The notes below the pieces were generated by a model that ran no database searches, was not told where the DNA came from, and worked only from the letters and a program-made list of their open reading frames with translations. From the NCBI GenBank assembly GCA_003024785.1, contig PUQB01000042.1, positions 517,720 through 581,719 of the forward strand: DNA of 64,000 nucleotides, written 5' to 3'. Made by a program: the position numbers and the translations under genes. This stretch comes from Selaginella tamariscina (lineage: Eukaryota; Streptophyta; Lycopodiopsida; Selaginellales; Selaginellaceae). This document shows positions 50,455-63,611 of the stretch, piece by piece (the stretch's first letter is position 1; every line of letters starts with the position of its first letter).

Positions 50455-51555
50455 AAAATATCAGGCCCTACGATGGAGTCCTTTCCAATAAACCAAACGG
50501 TTCACAAGACCATACATATAATTTACGTCTTCATCATGGGCTCACACAACAAAACAAACAGCAAAGAATTCTGGTGTGCCACGTGATTACTTTTATATTT
50601 CATTTGAAAGAAGGGTATAAAAATTATTAACGAGTACCTGTATATGTTTGTAATCGAGACTGACATGATAGTCAACCTTAATCTAATTTAGGCATTTTGA
50701 GTGTAATTTTTTTTAAAAGAATGAAACTTTAGAACATAAATCACAAATGTCAATTTTCTTTTGGTTGTAAATTGACATTTGTGCACACATTGTGTGGCAT
50801 ATAACACAAACGCACGCTCAGCAGTACACACGCACACGTAGAGGTTTGCGTATTACTCATAAAGCACGTTATTAAGTTTACATGTATTTGATGTATATTA
50901 GTAATTGCACTTGTTTTTTATAATATTCAAAGTCTATATGCACAAATGTATAAGGAAATTTCAGATATATGTTATCCTTTATATTTACAGAGACTTGTAT
51001 TAGTATTTATTGATACTGTATACTTTACATGTTTATTGCCATGTGTATACACACTTACTTACGTCTCTTCCAATTTCTCCTTCTAATGCAATTACCTGGT
51101 GGGTTGCATTATGTCACCGTTTTATTTAGACTTTTGTTTTAATTCATTAATTTATAGGACACTTCTAATTGAACGTGTTAATTCATTTAGAACATGTACA
51201 TAATTCAGATTGTTACGATCGCAAGAGAAGTCCAAGTAAAACATTGTACAGTTTGGGGACCCATACGCTGCTTGTTTTGTAACTTTTTAAATTTACTAAA
51301 AGATGTATTAAAATATGTTTGAATAAGTCCATTCATGGGTCTGTTACTGTTCGCTGTTTCTCAAACAACATGGGATTTAGGATTGCACAACAAACTCGCC
51401 AGTCTCAATACTATACACACCCGCATGCTTTCTGTATCACGCCCACCAGAGTCCCGTGGTTAGGAAGAACCCAAGGAAAGTTATTAAAGCATTTTCAAGG
51501 GATTACTGTTTTAGACAACGTGTGAGAAACGTTTGTAAGGATGGATCTTGTCCTC
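50455..51555. other. Intergenic DNA and upstream region of the terpene synthase gene
   Basis: No gene recognised. 51,330-51,540 is less AT-rich and may contain promoter elements of the downstream gene, but no specific site is supported beyond the TATA box. Confidence 0.6.
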
Positions 51556-51562
51556 TTTTGAT

Positions 51563-51570
51563 TATATAAA
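51563..51570 (+). promoter_or_regulatory. TATA box of the terpene synthase gene
   Basis: TATATAAA, 56 bases before the ATG at 51627, which leaves room for a short leader. Confidence 0.6.
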
Positions 51571-51626
51571 GAAGCAAATCTCACTGATTTTACATATAGC
51601 CTAAGCATTTCGTCTCTTTCATTGCA

Positions 51627-52745
51627 ATGGATGAAGTATATGCAGTACTCTCCAATCTCACAAAGTTCGAGCTGCCACCCAATACTTGCAGCATCCCTTT
51701 CGAATGCCATCCGAACTTTGAAGCTGTGAGTAGAGAGGCGGACGAGTGGATATTCAATGTATTGGGTCTCCGTCCCGAAGACGTGGAGAAGAAGTCGAAG
51801 ATCGGCAGACAAGGTTGGCCTTGTCAGGATGCCTGGTTATCCCAAGAAGTAAGGACGATCGCAGGCTCGTGTTAGCATGCAAGAACATGTGGGTTATTAC
51901 TAAAGCTGATGACTTCCTCGAATCGAGTGAAACTGAAGACATGGCAAGAGAGTCCGGCAGGAAGTACATCGAAATAGCCAAAGGGGCCATCCCTCGAGGC
52001 TTTGAAGACTCCCATTTCACGTTCAAGCCTTCGAGGAGATCAATTCTCAGTTTCGAGAGATGATGTCGCCTCGCCTGTTCTCTCGCTATGTAGAATCCCT
52101 CTCTGAATACATTGATGCTGTGGTTCAAGACATGAGATACAGACAAGCGGAGTATGTACCCAGCGAAGAGGAGTACGGAGACTTTCGTAAAGCTACCTCA
52201 CTTATTAAGGTCTGTACGTGTATTGTTGGTGAGTTCTGTATGGGACTGGACCTTCCCGATGAGATAGTGTCCTCTCAGGACTTCCGCGACTTCGTTGGGG
52301 CTGTTCAAGATTATATCGGTCTAGATAACGATATATTCTCTTTCAGGAAGATCTCTACGAGAAAACAGTGCATTACAACTGGCTGTTTGTCATGCTCAAG
52401 CATAGTCACAAGGGCAAGAGTTTCCAGGACGTGGTTGATCATGCGTACGAGATGCTTAAAGGTTTCGAAAAGGAGATTCTGAGGTTACAAGAGAAGTTTA
52501 TACAGAAAGCTAAAGAGGAGGGTCTCAACGATCTTATGGAGTATGCTGTTGCCATGCCGATGTGTATAACCGGAACCCACATGTGGAACTGCATAAGTGG
52601 AAGGTACCATGGTTATAATAACCCGCTTATAACAGGCGAGGACTTGCATGGTACGTGGTTACTGCACCCAGAGGCGACTATTGTTCTGCCCTATCGTAAA
52701 TGTCAGAAACATCCTTTACTAGTTGATTACAATGGAACGTCTTGA
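51627..52745 (+). CDS. Microbial-type terpene synthase-like protein (MTPSL)
   Basis: Class I terpene synthase that would ionise a prenyl diphosphate (often farnesyl diphosphate) to make mono- or sesquiterpenes. It starts MDEVYAVLSNLTKFELPPNT with CSIPFECHPNFEAVSREAD, the usual N-terminus of the non-seed plant MTPSL family. The aspartate-rich motif is ADDFLE near residue 93, and the NSE motif NDIFSFRKE near residue 235, completed after a one-base frame change. C-terminal ITGTHMWNCISGRY follows. About 370 residues and intronless. Three one-base frame changes (about 51840, 52030 and 52350) interrupt otherwise well-conserved sequence. This family is known from ferns, lycophytes, mosses, liverworts and hornworts and is thought to come from microbes. 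It sits alone between the Copia fossil and AT-rich DNA, with no neighbouring pathway genes. Confidence 0.88.
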
Positions 52746-52749
52746 GCAA

Positions 52750-53220
52750 GGTAAGCTGTTTTAGTATGTGAACTGAAATAATGCCAAGCATCGTTTGGTT
52801 TATTCTATTGGAAATTAGTTATTCAAACTTTCATTACATTTATTAAGAAATATGATCTTATTACAATGATTATGAAAAGTAATATAAGTCAGAAAATCCT
52901 TTAGTTAATAAGATTAAGTCTAATAGAACGATGGTAACGCATTTATTAATTGATTCTGATACTTATAAACAGAGTTGTATTCTATAGGGAGGTAATGTTA
53001 TGTTAAAATTACAGAGTCAATGACTTGTAGAGACACCTACAATTCAAAGCACTTTTCCCGCCATACACGGCACTTTGAAAGTTTTCCCTTGCCACCTATC
53101 AGTCCCTGTGTTGAAAGCTCTAGAAGGTTATTGAACCTGCCAATCCTTCCATAGCCAGGTCAAAAGGAACCACTGCCTACAGCACAGAAAGAGGAACTGA
53201 TGGTTTTGCATCAAGAAGTA
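52750..53220. other. 3' flank of the terpene synthase gene
   Basis: AT-rich, with no recognised feature beyond a possible 3' untranslated region. Confidence 0.55.
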
Positions 53221-53227
53221 CATAGAA

Positions 53228-53940
53228 GTGCTATATGTGGGCACTCACATAAGTAAGTTGAATTTATCCCGGTGTTATCCAAATGAACACAAATATAGCT
53301 ATTTATCAAGTCTTCTCCAACCTATATATTCAAGTCTTACCCTGTCTCTGAATATAATTAAGCTATGGCATTCTCATTTGACATGTTACCGCCCAAGTAG
53401 GAGTCTTGCATGTGTATACAATATACATATATTGTCCTACAATAAGCTTAAATACAATAATGAACTCAAACGCTCCTACACTGAATCGATGCGATTCAAA
53501 CCATCATCACAAACAAATCGACGATGTTGGGAGTGCAGTGTAATTGGACACAATGTAATAAGTGGGAACGATGACGCAAACAATGAGGAGATTCTCATCA
53601 TGGTCGTGGTGATGAAAGTCATTGGACTGGAGATCATCAATCTTGGCAAGACGCTTCATATAGGAAAGATTCACTTGTTGAGTTTAATACGAATGATGTA
53701 TATGGCTTTCCATGAGTTTAAATTGTTATCGGTGGATTGATTTAGATGCCACACCAGTGCTTATTTTTGAGTGCAAAATCTGCATTTCAAATACAAAAGT
53801 TGCGGGTGAGAGTTTACAAATTTAAAACACAAAAGCATTTATTGAATACATGCGTGCAATCTAACTTGGATGTGCTAGTTGTTTCACATGAAATTAAAGA
53901 TGGAAACATGTTTCTAAAAGTTTCAATTTTTATATAGACC
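53228..53940 (+). other. Open frames of unknown origin
   Basis: A 170-codon frame (53228-53740) contains NRRCWECSVIGHN, which recalls half of a retroelement CCHC knuckle but lacks the last Cys. A second frame (53746-53937) reads LRVRVYKFKTQKHLLNTC. No family is recognised; a retroelement remnant is possible but weakly supported. Confidence 0.25.
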
Positions 53941-53944
53941 ACAT

Positions 53945-56900
53945 CCTACAATTGGTCCATGCGAATCTATTTTAAAGTCATCAATGTTTTATGTTGTGGT
54001 TATTGATTATATGTATTTGTTGGATGTTTTTTTTTCTAAGAAAGTATTTAGAACAATTTAAACATTGGTATAAACTCGTGAAACATGTTGCATTAAATAA
54101 ATGACTTGTTTAATAAGACTTGAGAAAGCTCGACTTAGTACTAAGTGAAAGTAGTTGACGAGGATATTTATAAGGCAACTTATTATACATGATATAGTTC
54201 ATAAGAATTCTTAGTACTTGTGCAACGTCTCGATTACTTTATTTAAAAAGGAGATATTGACAATATTTTTATTTATAATAAATCTTTGGAGATCATTTGA
54301 AAACTCTTACAACATGTATTTACCAAAAAATAAAATAAATTATTATATATTAAACAAATGTGACAAAGTTAAATTTTGTAATAACATTTTGTAACTAACA
54401 CATTATTGCAATCTTATTAGATTAAGTAAAATATTTAAAAAATTTATTAAACTTGTTAAAAAATAATTTTTTCAGTTTTACTTACCAGACAATAGCAAAA
54501 CTTAAATATTGAAATGATTTTAAAATCCTTATTAATTATGACACATATCAACTAACATGTCAACATTTCTTATATGAATTGAAGAGTAATTCTTAGGGTT
54601 TATATTTATTTTTTAAGTTGGTTAATCTTTATTTATTTGTTTGAAAATCTTTTTCCTTTTATTGATACCACATCAAACTAGGTTAAAATCACAAAATGTT
54701 CTAAATACACATAAGGTTCTATTGTCATCATTCACTTGGAAGGATATTCTTTTAGAGGCAAATAAGAAATTGTAATTAATTGGTAAGAAAGTTTTTGTAC
54801 TTCATTTCATTAACACTTTCAAGAGATTTTAAATTTATAAATAAAATATATAACCAACAAAGTGTAACAAAAAGGAAACTGATTCAAAATGCACATTTTA
54901 TAAAAAAAAATAAATTGTAGATTTGTGTATTACAATGCATAATCATTTGTAGAGGAGCAACCAATTAATTTTTTATGTTTAATAGTAAAAGTAATGAATA
55001 ATATCAAAACAAATCTCCCAATTAACACCTAAGCTTTTGCTACTTATTTTGAAGGGTGTTCTCCCTCATTATTATGGACATATTTAAAAACATTTTATTT
55101 TTTTATAATTTAATCACAATTCCAATGTTATTATACCAATAATTTTTAGATGCTTTAAGATGTTAAAAAATGATAAGAAAATTAAATATATGTCAAAAGT
55201 TTTTACTTAGTTTTATGAGTGCAGCTTGTCATGTGTCAACTTTAAAATTCCTTACTTTATACTCTTAAGAAATTGATAAAGAGAACCCATATTAAAAACT
55301 TGATTACCAACTAGTTACACTTGGCCAATAGCATAAATAATGTTCATCTTATGAATTAAGATGCATGTTTAACTTATTATAAGTGTCATTATTAATTTGG
55401 TGTGAATGAGACAGTTGAAATAAGATCTTAATCACAAAATTAATGTACTCAATAATGCCTTATAAATGTGTTAAGAAATTATCAAACAAAAGAAGTTTGA
55501 TTAACTTTATAAATGTGATATAGTTAAACTTATCTTAATAGAGAGAAAATAATGCTCTTTTTTATTTGTCACATTTATTTTAATTAATTAATATTCATGA
55601 CAAAGAGTCTCTTATTATAAAAAGTTAATTAGGACGTGAGGCTAAGTCAATCCTAAGGGTGTTTTTAATCTTATATAAGTAGCTTAACTCATATGAACTA
55701 ATATGATCCTAAATTAGAACTTTGGTAAGAAGAAGAAATTTTTTAGAAGGTAAATTTTATTTTTATTTAGAGTTTTTCAAAGTATTTAATGATATTTAAT
55801 CAAACTCTTTTAAGGACTTAAGTACATTAACCATGAATTCATATTTAAAGATTCATTCTATTAAATGTTAATGCTTAAAATGTACAAAGTCCTATTTGTA
55901 ATAACAATGAAGCATGAATTTGTAAATGTAACTTTCACATTACAACCAACAATTATTAAAGGTGGTGAGACTTCCTTAATTAGATTGGATGCTTCAACGG
56001 TTATATATTAAACTCGTCATATTTCAAAAAATCGTTTAAGCACCTTTTATTATAGATGGATAATGGTGCTAATCAGAACAAGAAAAAAAAATTCTTAACA
56101 TAGATATGTTAGTTATTAAACATAGTTTTAATTCATCATAAGGAATGATTATATTAATAATTCTTTTTTCAAAAAATTTGAGACACTCATGAGGTAAAAA
56201 GTGTTACATTCATGTCACAATAATAGATATTTTATTTAATTGTGCTTTTATAAATGTATACGTACTCAATTTGGTGCCATTAGTTACAATATGGTTAGAA
56301 GACTTTTATTTGGTCCTCATCTTTGTCTAGAAAGGTGGAGAGAGCAATTATAATTTTATATCTTTGTGAAGGATAATTACAACTCTATATTTTCATGAAA
56401 AACATATTTTACATTTCATTACAAAATTGTGGTTTGACATTGTCCTTTTGAAGTTATTGAAGTTCTTAAGTGTAATGTATATGATATATGTTTTGAATTG
56501 GGGAGCACGATATAATAGTTGTTCAATGGGTGCAACTATTGGATTATTTGATGTTCGAATGTAACATTATTATCGTGAGTCATGGTTAGCATTAATGATT
56601 CTTCATGAATATGTCTTAATATTAATAATGTGTTCTTGAACGTTATCAAATTTACATGATAAACATGTTCTCATGTTTCATCAAATTGATAGTTTTGTAT
56701 AATAATATTTACTAATCAATCATTAAATAATCATGAGCACATTACCAAAGAGTCTATGTGCAAGCTCCTCCAACTTAGGCTTTTCCTCAAACACTATAGA
56801 TGTAGAATCACATAAATGTAGGAATTTCAAGGTTGTGCATGATTTTATTTTAATTTTTTTTTTGAAACCCTAATTTTAGTGAATGCCTTCTCAAACATTT

Positions 56901-57600
56901 GCAAATGCATGCGAACGTATTCGTTGGTAACCATGCTATGACTAAGAAAAACCAAGTAAATTTTTATTTATATTGTTCAATATGGGAGTCATCGCTATAT
57001 GACACATTGTAAGTTGCAAGTGAGTATGGGGCATTTAAGTCTAAGTAATTCTTTAATTTACATAAATCACTATAAGATTCATCATTACATAACACGGAAA
57101 ATGGGTATAAGGCATTTAGGTCCAAATAAATATTGAATTTACATTAATCATTGTGGCAAGTGGGTATATAGCACTTAAGTGAAGCAGCATAATGTGCATT
57201 GCACTAGCAAGGAAATTTGATGACTATGCAACTTGTGAAGGATGTGCATTAGTAAAGTGAAGCAACTTCATTTATGGCGATTACATTTGCCCATTAGCCT
57301 TTCAATGGAAATCTTTTGTCCCTTGAATACAAGGCTATAACAAGACCTTCTATAAAATGATGATATGTAAAGAGTTTGAGCCCATTCCATCTAAACACGT
57401 GCCTTAATCATTTGTCATTTCAATCTAAGTAGGTTGTGGTGTTAATTTTCAAAATTGCTTCAGAAAAAGAAATCATTTTGTGTGATGAAATATGTATTAG
57501 CATTTTTAATAACATTTGATTGATAGTGTTTCTTTACATGTTTATGGTGGCTTCAAATTATACTACAACACCCATGGACATGGAACCAACTATGCACACA
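53945..57600. other. Long AT-rich intergenic stretch
   Basis: No gene, RNA, tandem array or recognised mobile element. Open frames are short. Pairs of related phrases (GGGTATAAGGCATTTAGGTC / GGTATATAGCACTTAAGTG, near 57,000-57,180) hint at old duplications. Confidence 0.6.
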
Positions 57601-57628
57601 ATCCTTTGTTCACGACAATCCTTTGCTA

Positions 57629-57718
57629 CCATCCATGACACATATTACCTTGCCATCCTTTCAATACTCCACCATCCATGACACATGTTACCTTGTCATC
57701 CTTTCAATACTCCACCAT
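57629..57718. repeat. 45-bp direct tandem duplication
   Basis: Two copies of a unit starting ACCATCCATGACACAT and ending CATCCTTTCAATACTCC, nearly identical. Confidence 0.88.
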
Positions 57719-57719
57719 T

Positions 57720-58685
57720 TGCAGTTTGTCCAAGGTGTTTTAACTTTTGCATATTGCTTTTCAGCCCAAACCGCATTCATTTACTTGGTTGTAAACACAT
57801 TAAGAGTTCAAGTGGGTCAACTGAGCCTTCGAGGATGAAGAGGTAGCTTTTTGGTTTGGTGGCATCACATGTAAAGAAAGTTAAGGCCAAGAATAGCAAA
57901 TGTCGTTGCCCATTCTAATCTTGGCTTGGTTGAGCATATATGGAGTTGCTTATATTGGTCATACTCATTTTAGACTTGAGGTAGCATGCACTTGCTTTAA
58001 CTTCTATTCACTAGGTATAGCCTTTATGTCAAAGGACAAAACACCTTGGATGTGAATTGTTAGACTTATGTGGCACAATCACCATCCACTCAACCTATAG
58101 GTTCACTAATGACACCATGCTTTTTTGCATTTAATTAATCATTGGCCACTATATCTAGGTCCTTGAAATTTGTAAAGGGTTTGCAAAAGGTCTGCTTGGT
58201 GAACTCTTGTGTCCCATACCTCCTAAGGACCTATAGGCTTTTGGGGGACCTCTTACAAACCTCCTCTAGTCCTCTTGTAGACCTTCTAGTCCCATGGAGA
58301 TCTCTTTGGAGACCTTTTGCTCCTCCTATGATCTCCTAGACCTCCTATAGACCTTGGTGTACTAACCAGTGAGAGGTACATTCCACCCAGCTATGGGAGG
58401 TCCACAGGACATTAATTAATGAACTTATAAATTTTTATATTATAATTTTTTTCTCATGTTTTTAAATTATTTTTACTTCATTTTTGAAAATTTATCTCTT
58501 TAGTTTTATATAATTTCATGATAGCATGATTGGTGCTTTTTACTCTTGAACACTAGCTCTTATCACATGCACCGCCTACTTTATAGAGAGCTCTTATCAC
58601 ATGCATGCTCCTTGAACTACCACATGCACATGTTGGTTATTAACATTAGCCAAACATAATGTAATATAGTATTTTAATTTTCTAT
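57720..58685. other. Intergenic DNA with degenerate AGACCTC/CTCCTATAG repeats
   Basis: 58185-58360 repeats short words such as CCTCCTA, AGACCTT and CTCTTGTAGACC at irregular spacing. No gene recognised. Confidence 0.5.
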
Positions 58686-58689
58686 GTAC

Positions 58690-58792
58690 AAACACAACTA
58701 GTCACTATTATGATTCAAGGTTAATCTCGTTTTATATTGATATAGAAGCAACCAACACACACGCACATGCACTTTATATATGCAATGAAGCA

Positions 58793-58842
<50 letters not shown>

Positions 58843-58990
58843 ACATATATATGCATATATACTTACGTATATATACCATAAGTTCTAACTTTTAATTTAA
58901 AACTTCACCATATTTCACACCAATACATATTTAAGGAATAAATAATAATCCCATTTAAATGCACATAGCATTATTATTTAAATAAGGGTG
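58690..58990. repeat. Dispersed repeat, copy 2 (inverted partner at 24.5-24.8 kb)
   Basis: Contains CACTATTATGATTCAAGG, TTAATCTCGTTTTATAT, a 44-base CA tract (58795-58839), CCATAAGTTCTAACTTTTAA and ACCATATTTCACACC; see copy 1. The CA tract is expanded relative to copy 1. Confidence 0.8.
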
Positions 58991-59029
58991 GAATTTTAAA
59001 AAGAAAAAAATAGGTGAAAATATAAAAGT

Positions 59030-60060
59030 GTAAGATCCATGTGTACAACTACATGTATACATATTATTATTAGCATAGTGGGTTTTGATAGCTGTTGAAT
59101 TGGTTTCAATTTGGACCATTCGCTCCTGTATATAAGCTAGGGTTTTGGACTAATACGATATACTCATTTCTATATTCTGAGTTTTCACATTGGTGAAGGT
59201 GAGGGGCACCTCTAATTGTCCCTACGGAACGCTTGGATTTGTATTTTTTTCTTAAATTTTCCTTGTCTTTTTAGATTTAACTTTTCCATTGTCTAGAGTT
59301 TTCTGTTCTTGTAACTTTGTTCTTTCTTCTTTTTCGTCCATGGCTGCACAAAAAAAATATCCTTTGTCTGTGGAATAGCTACAATTGTTGGATGCTATGC
59401 GGGTCCAATTGAATAATCAGTCTCAGTTAATGGTGGCATTCACAATCCATAATGCTACTCCTCCTACTCCTGCTACAAATTCTTAAGTCTGACCAAATTT
59501 CTTTCGTAGAAGTCCTGAGGATGATGTGTACTATTAATTTGATCACTTCACTATGGTTGACACATATCAGTCATGGGATGATGTTTGATGTTTGCATGAA
59601 TTTCCTACTTGTCTTTAAGGGACGGCGTTGTAGTGGTACAATAATCTGGATGCAGCAACTCGGGGGGATTGGAGTATTCTTCCAACGATCTTCAAACATA
59701 CGTTCGGGTATACTGACAACTATGACTATGCTTTTAGCAGTTGCATCGTATTCATCAGGAACCATTTGAGTCGGTGATGCAATTTGACATTCACTTTCAA
59801 AGTCTTTTGCTTCATGTGGAGCCTAACATGTTGGAGCGCATTAAGTTAGGTATGTTGTGGCCAACACTTCTTCAAGACTTGGTGGGGCTTGTGCATGCAC
59901 TAGCTCCATTGACTCTTGACAATGTTCCGTGGCTGACACAACAATATGAGACATTGCTGCTCCCACTTGCAACTTCACATTCTTTAGTTAGTCCTGCAGC
60001 TGATATTGCCAACAGGATTGCCAATCATAGGTATTGCCAGTTGTTTTAGGTTAACTAAGT
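59030..60060 (+). mobile_element. LTR retrotransposon Gag fossil
   Basis: 59340-60050 carries retrotransposon Gag-like sequence (YNNLDAATRGDWSILPTIF, FESVMQFDIHFQSLLLHVEP, LDNVPWLTQQYETLLLP). Upstream, 59030-59240 has a TATA-like TGTATATAAG and could be LTR. No protease, reverse transcriptase or integrase follows. It is truncated and old, with several breaks, and abuts the Gypsy fossil at about 60.1 kb. Confidence 0.6.
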
Positions 60061-60198
60061 GTAATTGTTGCTCCATCCATGCAAACTAGACCACCAACAG
60101 GATTGTAAAACATTCAAACAAGGTATAAATTAGTTGGAATAGCCTTGAATAGGTTTAACCTAAAACTTAGTTAACCTAAAACAACTGGCAATACCTAT
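60027..60198. repeat. 33-bp perfect inverted repeat around a 106-bp loop
   Basis: 60027-60059 (ATAGGTATTGCCAGTTG...AACTAAG) is the exact reverse complement of 60166-60198. It marks the junction between the Gag fossil and the Gypsy fossil. Confidence 0.9.
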
Positions 60199-63100
60199 AT
60201 TAAAGCATGTCCTGCAGCTGTGTTGTCATGGCAGTGTTGGACATCTCGCAACCTCAGTTCTCTGTCCGGAACATATATTTGGATGTGGTGGTACAGCAAC
60301 CCATTATGAAGATGGAAAGCAGCATAATCTCGTAGTTGTGACCCTGAAGACAATGGTTGAACTCGTCGAACATGTGCAAGGACATCACGAGCAAACTTGT
60401 CTTGAGGGAGATTTTCTCGAATTAGATCCAAAAACGAAGTGTCAACTGGAGCAGAAGAACGGGAAAGCACGTTTACCAACAACTGGTCGGAGCTCAGAAT
60501 GACTTGTTCTTGTTTATCAAATCGGATTTCACTGGTACTAGAGCTAGGTAACTGCGACAAGATAAGGCATTTGCTTTGCCATTTAGACGACCGGGACGAT
60601 GAATAATCACGTATCGGAACCGGGACAAAGACTGTGCCCATGCGCCTGACGTTGATTGAGAACTTGTTGTTGCCTAGTACTGGAGGTTCTTGTGATCACA
60701 ATACACCTTAACCACATGCGGGGAACCTTCAAGGAATCTGTGCCACTCCTCAAAGGCATCGACGATCGCCATAGCTCCTTGTTGTAGACATCGTAGTTGA
60801 TCTCAGGTGCAGTGAACTTGCGGGAATGGAAAGCAATGGGATGGAGAAGATGATCTGGACCTTCCTGGGACAACACTCCACCAATGGCAAAGTCAGAGGC
60901 ATCAGCTTCCACGAAATATGGCTTCGCAGGGTCAGGATGGATAAGAACAGGTGCCGAGGTGAACGCCTTCTTTAGGAACTCGAACGCCTCCTCAGCCTCA
61001 GAGGACCAGACAAATGGAACATCCTTGCCAGTCAACTTCGTCAATGGCAATGCAATCTTGGAGAAATCCCGAACGAAACGTCGATAGAAGTTCGCAAACC
61101 CGAAAACATAACATCACGAACATTTGATCTCTCTCCCACTCCAATACAGTCCGGACTTTTGCAGGATCCATGTGAACACCTTCAGCTGAAATGATGTACC
61201 CCAGGAACTCGACAGACTGCTGACTGAAAGAGCACTTCTCCAACTTGGCAAACAAGTGGTGCTTCCGGAGCCTCTCCAAGACTAACCGTACATGTTGTTT
61301 GTGTTCTTCTCGAGTCTTGGAAAATATCAGGATGTCGTCTAGGTACATGATGACAAACAAATCCAAGAAGTCCCAGAAAATATCGTTAGCCATGTGCTGG
61401 AACACAGCAGGTGCATTTGTCAGGCCGAACGGCATTACTACGTACTCGAAATGTCCGTAGCGTGTATGGAAAGTTGTTTTCCACTCGTCCCCTTCTCGAA
61501 TTCGGATGAGATTGTACGCTCCTCTTAAATCGATCTTTGTGAAGTACCGGGCACCAGAAAGACGTTCGAGCATGTCGGAGACGAGCGGGAGAGGATACTT
61601 GTTTGGAATGGTGACCTTATTCAGATCTCGGTAGTCCACCACGAGCCGGAGACTTCCATCCTTCTTGAAACAAAGAATACTGGAGCACCAGCCGGTGATC
61701 GCGAATGACGGATAAATCCGGTGACAAGATTCTCCTCAATGTATTTCCTCAATGTCTCCAACTCTGTTGGTGAGAGACCGTAAATGGGACCGGAGGACGG
61801 CTGCTTACCCTCAACGAGATCGATAGGACAGTCGTACTCACGGTGCGGTGGCAAGGCAGAAGCTTTCTTTTTGTCGAAGACGTCTGCGAAATGGCATACT
61901 GCTTTGGTAAGGCAGGAGGAACAGAAACATCCTTAGCAGAGCAGGGATAGACTTTGATCGCGAACACGGATGCTGGGTCATGTCGGCTATCTTTCTTGAA
62001 CTGCTTCAAGGTGATATGCGAGACTCGAAGTGGAGGAGGAACTGGAACAGGATCGGAATCAAAGAGTGTGGCTGGAGTTGAAACAGCTGGGAAACGTTCA
62101 TGAAACGTTCTCTCCAACCAGGATCCACCAACTCGATCCACGGCAAACCAAGGATAATCGTAGAGTCTGGAATAGAAACAACACTGAAGGAGATGTTGCA
62201 CACAGCACCGCAAGCAACGACCTCAACGAACTCCGTGTCATTTATTACCGCTCCAGATTTGATATCTCGTCCATCAACGACCCGTACAGAACCAGGAGTC
62301 TTCAAAGGATGTAGACGGATCCCGTGCTTGACAGCAAAATTCTTGTCGATGAAATTTGCGTTCGCTCCGCTATCCACCAAAGCTTTACCAGAGAACTCCA
62401 CCTCTGGTGTCTTCAGCTGCACCGGAACATGGAACGGCTTGCACACCTTCGTGGATGGAATGGATCCAAGATGAGGAAGGGAAGATGTTATGAGTGAAGA
62501 GCCTTGAGGAACATGAGTTGTTCCACGGCAATAGCCGGACGGCTCCTATTCGGGCTGGATCTTCTTCGTTTCGACAGCACAGCAAGGGCCACTTCACGAG
62601 CTTGTTTTGGACGTCGATGACAATTCTCCAACTTGTGGTACGGGTCCCCACAGTACAAACAAAGCTTGTACTGAATCCGCTTCTGACGTTCGGTTGGCAA
62701 AAGCTTGCCTCGTGATCGCCCTAATTCCATCGGGGATGGTTCTACTGAGGAAGATGATGAATCAGCAGATGAGGGAACAGGGACTGCAGAAATGGAAGAA
62801 GACGGCACCAAGAAGAAAGAAGGATGCCGACGTTCTTGTTTCCGCTCGATCAACCGGTTGTCACAACGAATTGCCAACTCGATCATGCTGGTGAGGGTTT
62901 CGGAACCGCAAAATTCAGCAACATGTCTTTGACCTCGTCCTGCAACCCCGACCGGAAAACCTCCTTGAGAGCACGATCTCCCCATGTGACATCACAAGCA
63001 AGAAGTTGAAACTTCGATGCGTACTCTACTACCGACATACCCCCTTGGTGAAGCTGACGGAGTTTGGTGATGGCAGCACTCTCACGATCCACGTCACTGA

Positions 63101-63464
63101 ACATCGCCGTGAACCGTTCCACAAACTCGTCAAAATTCCCAAGGATCGGATCATTGTTCTCCAGCAAGGCTGAGAACCATGAAAGAGCAGAACCAGAAAG
63201 AAGCGACCCGATCAATCCAACCTTAATGGGTTCTTGTAGCGCCTCGGCTGCATCACGATCCGCAGACGAACTTGATTGAGAAAACCTCGGAACTTCGATC
63301 GGGTACCATCGAACTTTTCGGGCATGCTGATCTTCGGCTCTGGAGAATTCACACGCTGTCGGAGCTGATCATTCTCCAGGTGTAGTTGTTCGAGCTGCTG
63401 CTGGAGGGCAGCAACTTGCTCATGAAGAGCATGCTCGGACATGATGAGTCGAAGAAGAAAAATC

Positions 63465-63570
63465 AAAAAAAAAAAAAGAGAAGAAAATCAGAAAAGAAAA
63501 AGAAAAGAAAAAAGAAAAAAAAATCGAAAAGAAAATTGAAAAGAGAGAAAGAAAGAAAATGGGATCGATG
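63465..63570. repeat. Purine-rich A/GA tract in the Gypsy leader
   Basis: About 100 bases of A and G only, with few exceptions, lying between the LTR and the Gag start. Confidence 0.8.
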
Positions 63571-63611
63571 ACAAGCGGAAACAGAAGCTTGTCACTAAGA
63601 ATCATTCAAAC

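Noticed and set aside
58795-58839. The CA tract as a separate feature of interest
   Set aside because: It is an ordinary expansion inside the dispersed repeat already listed.
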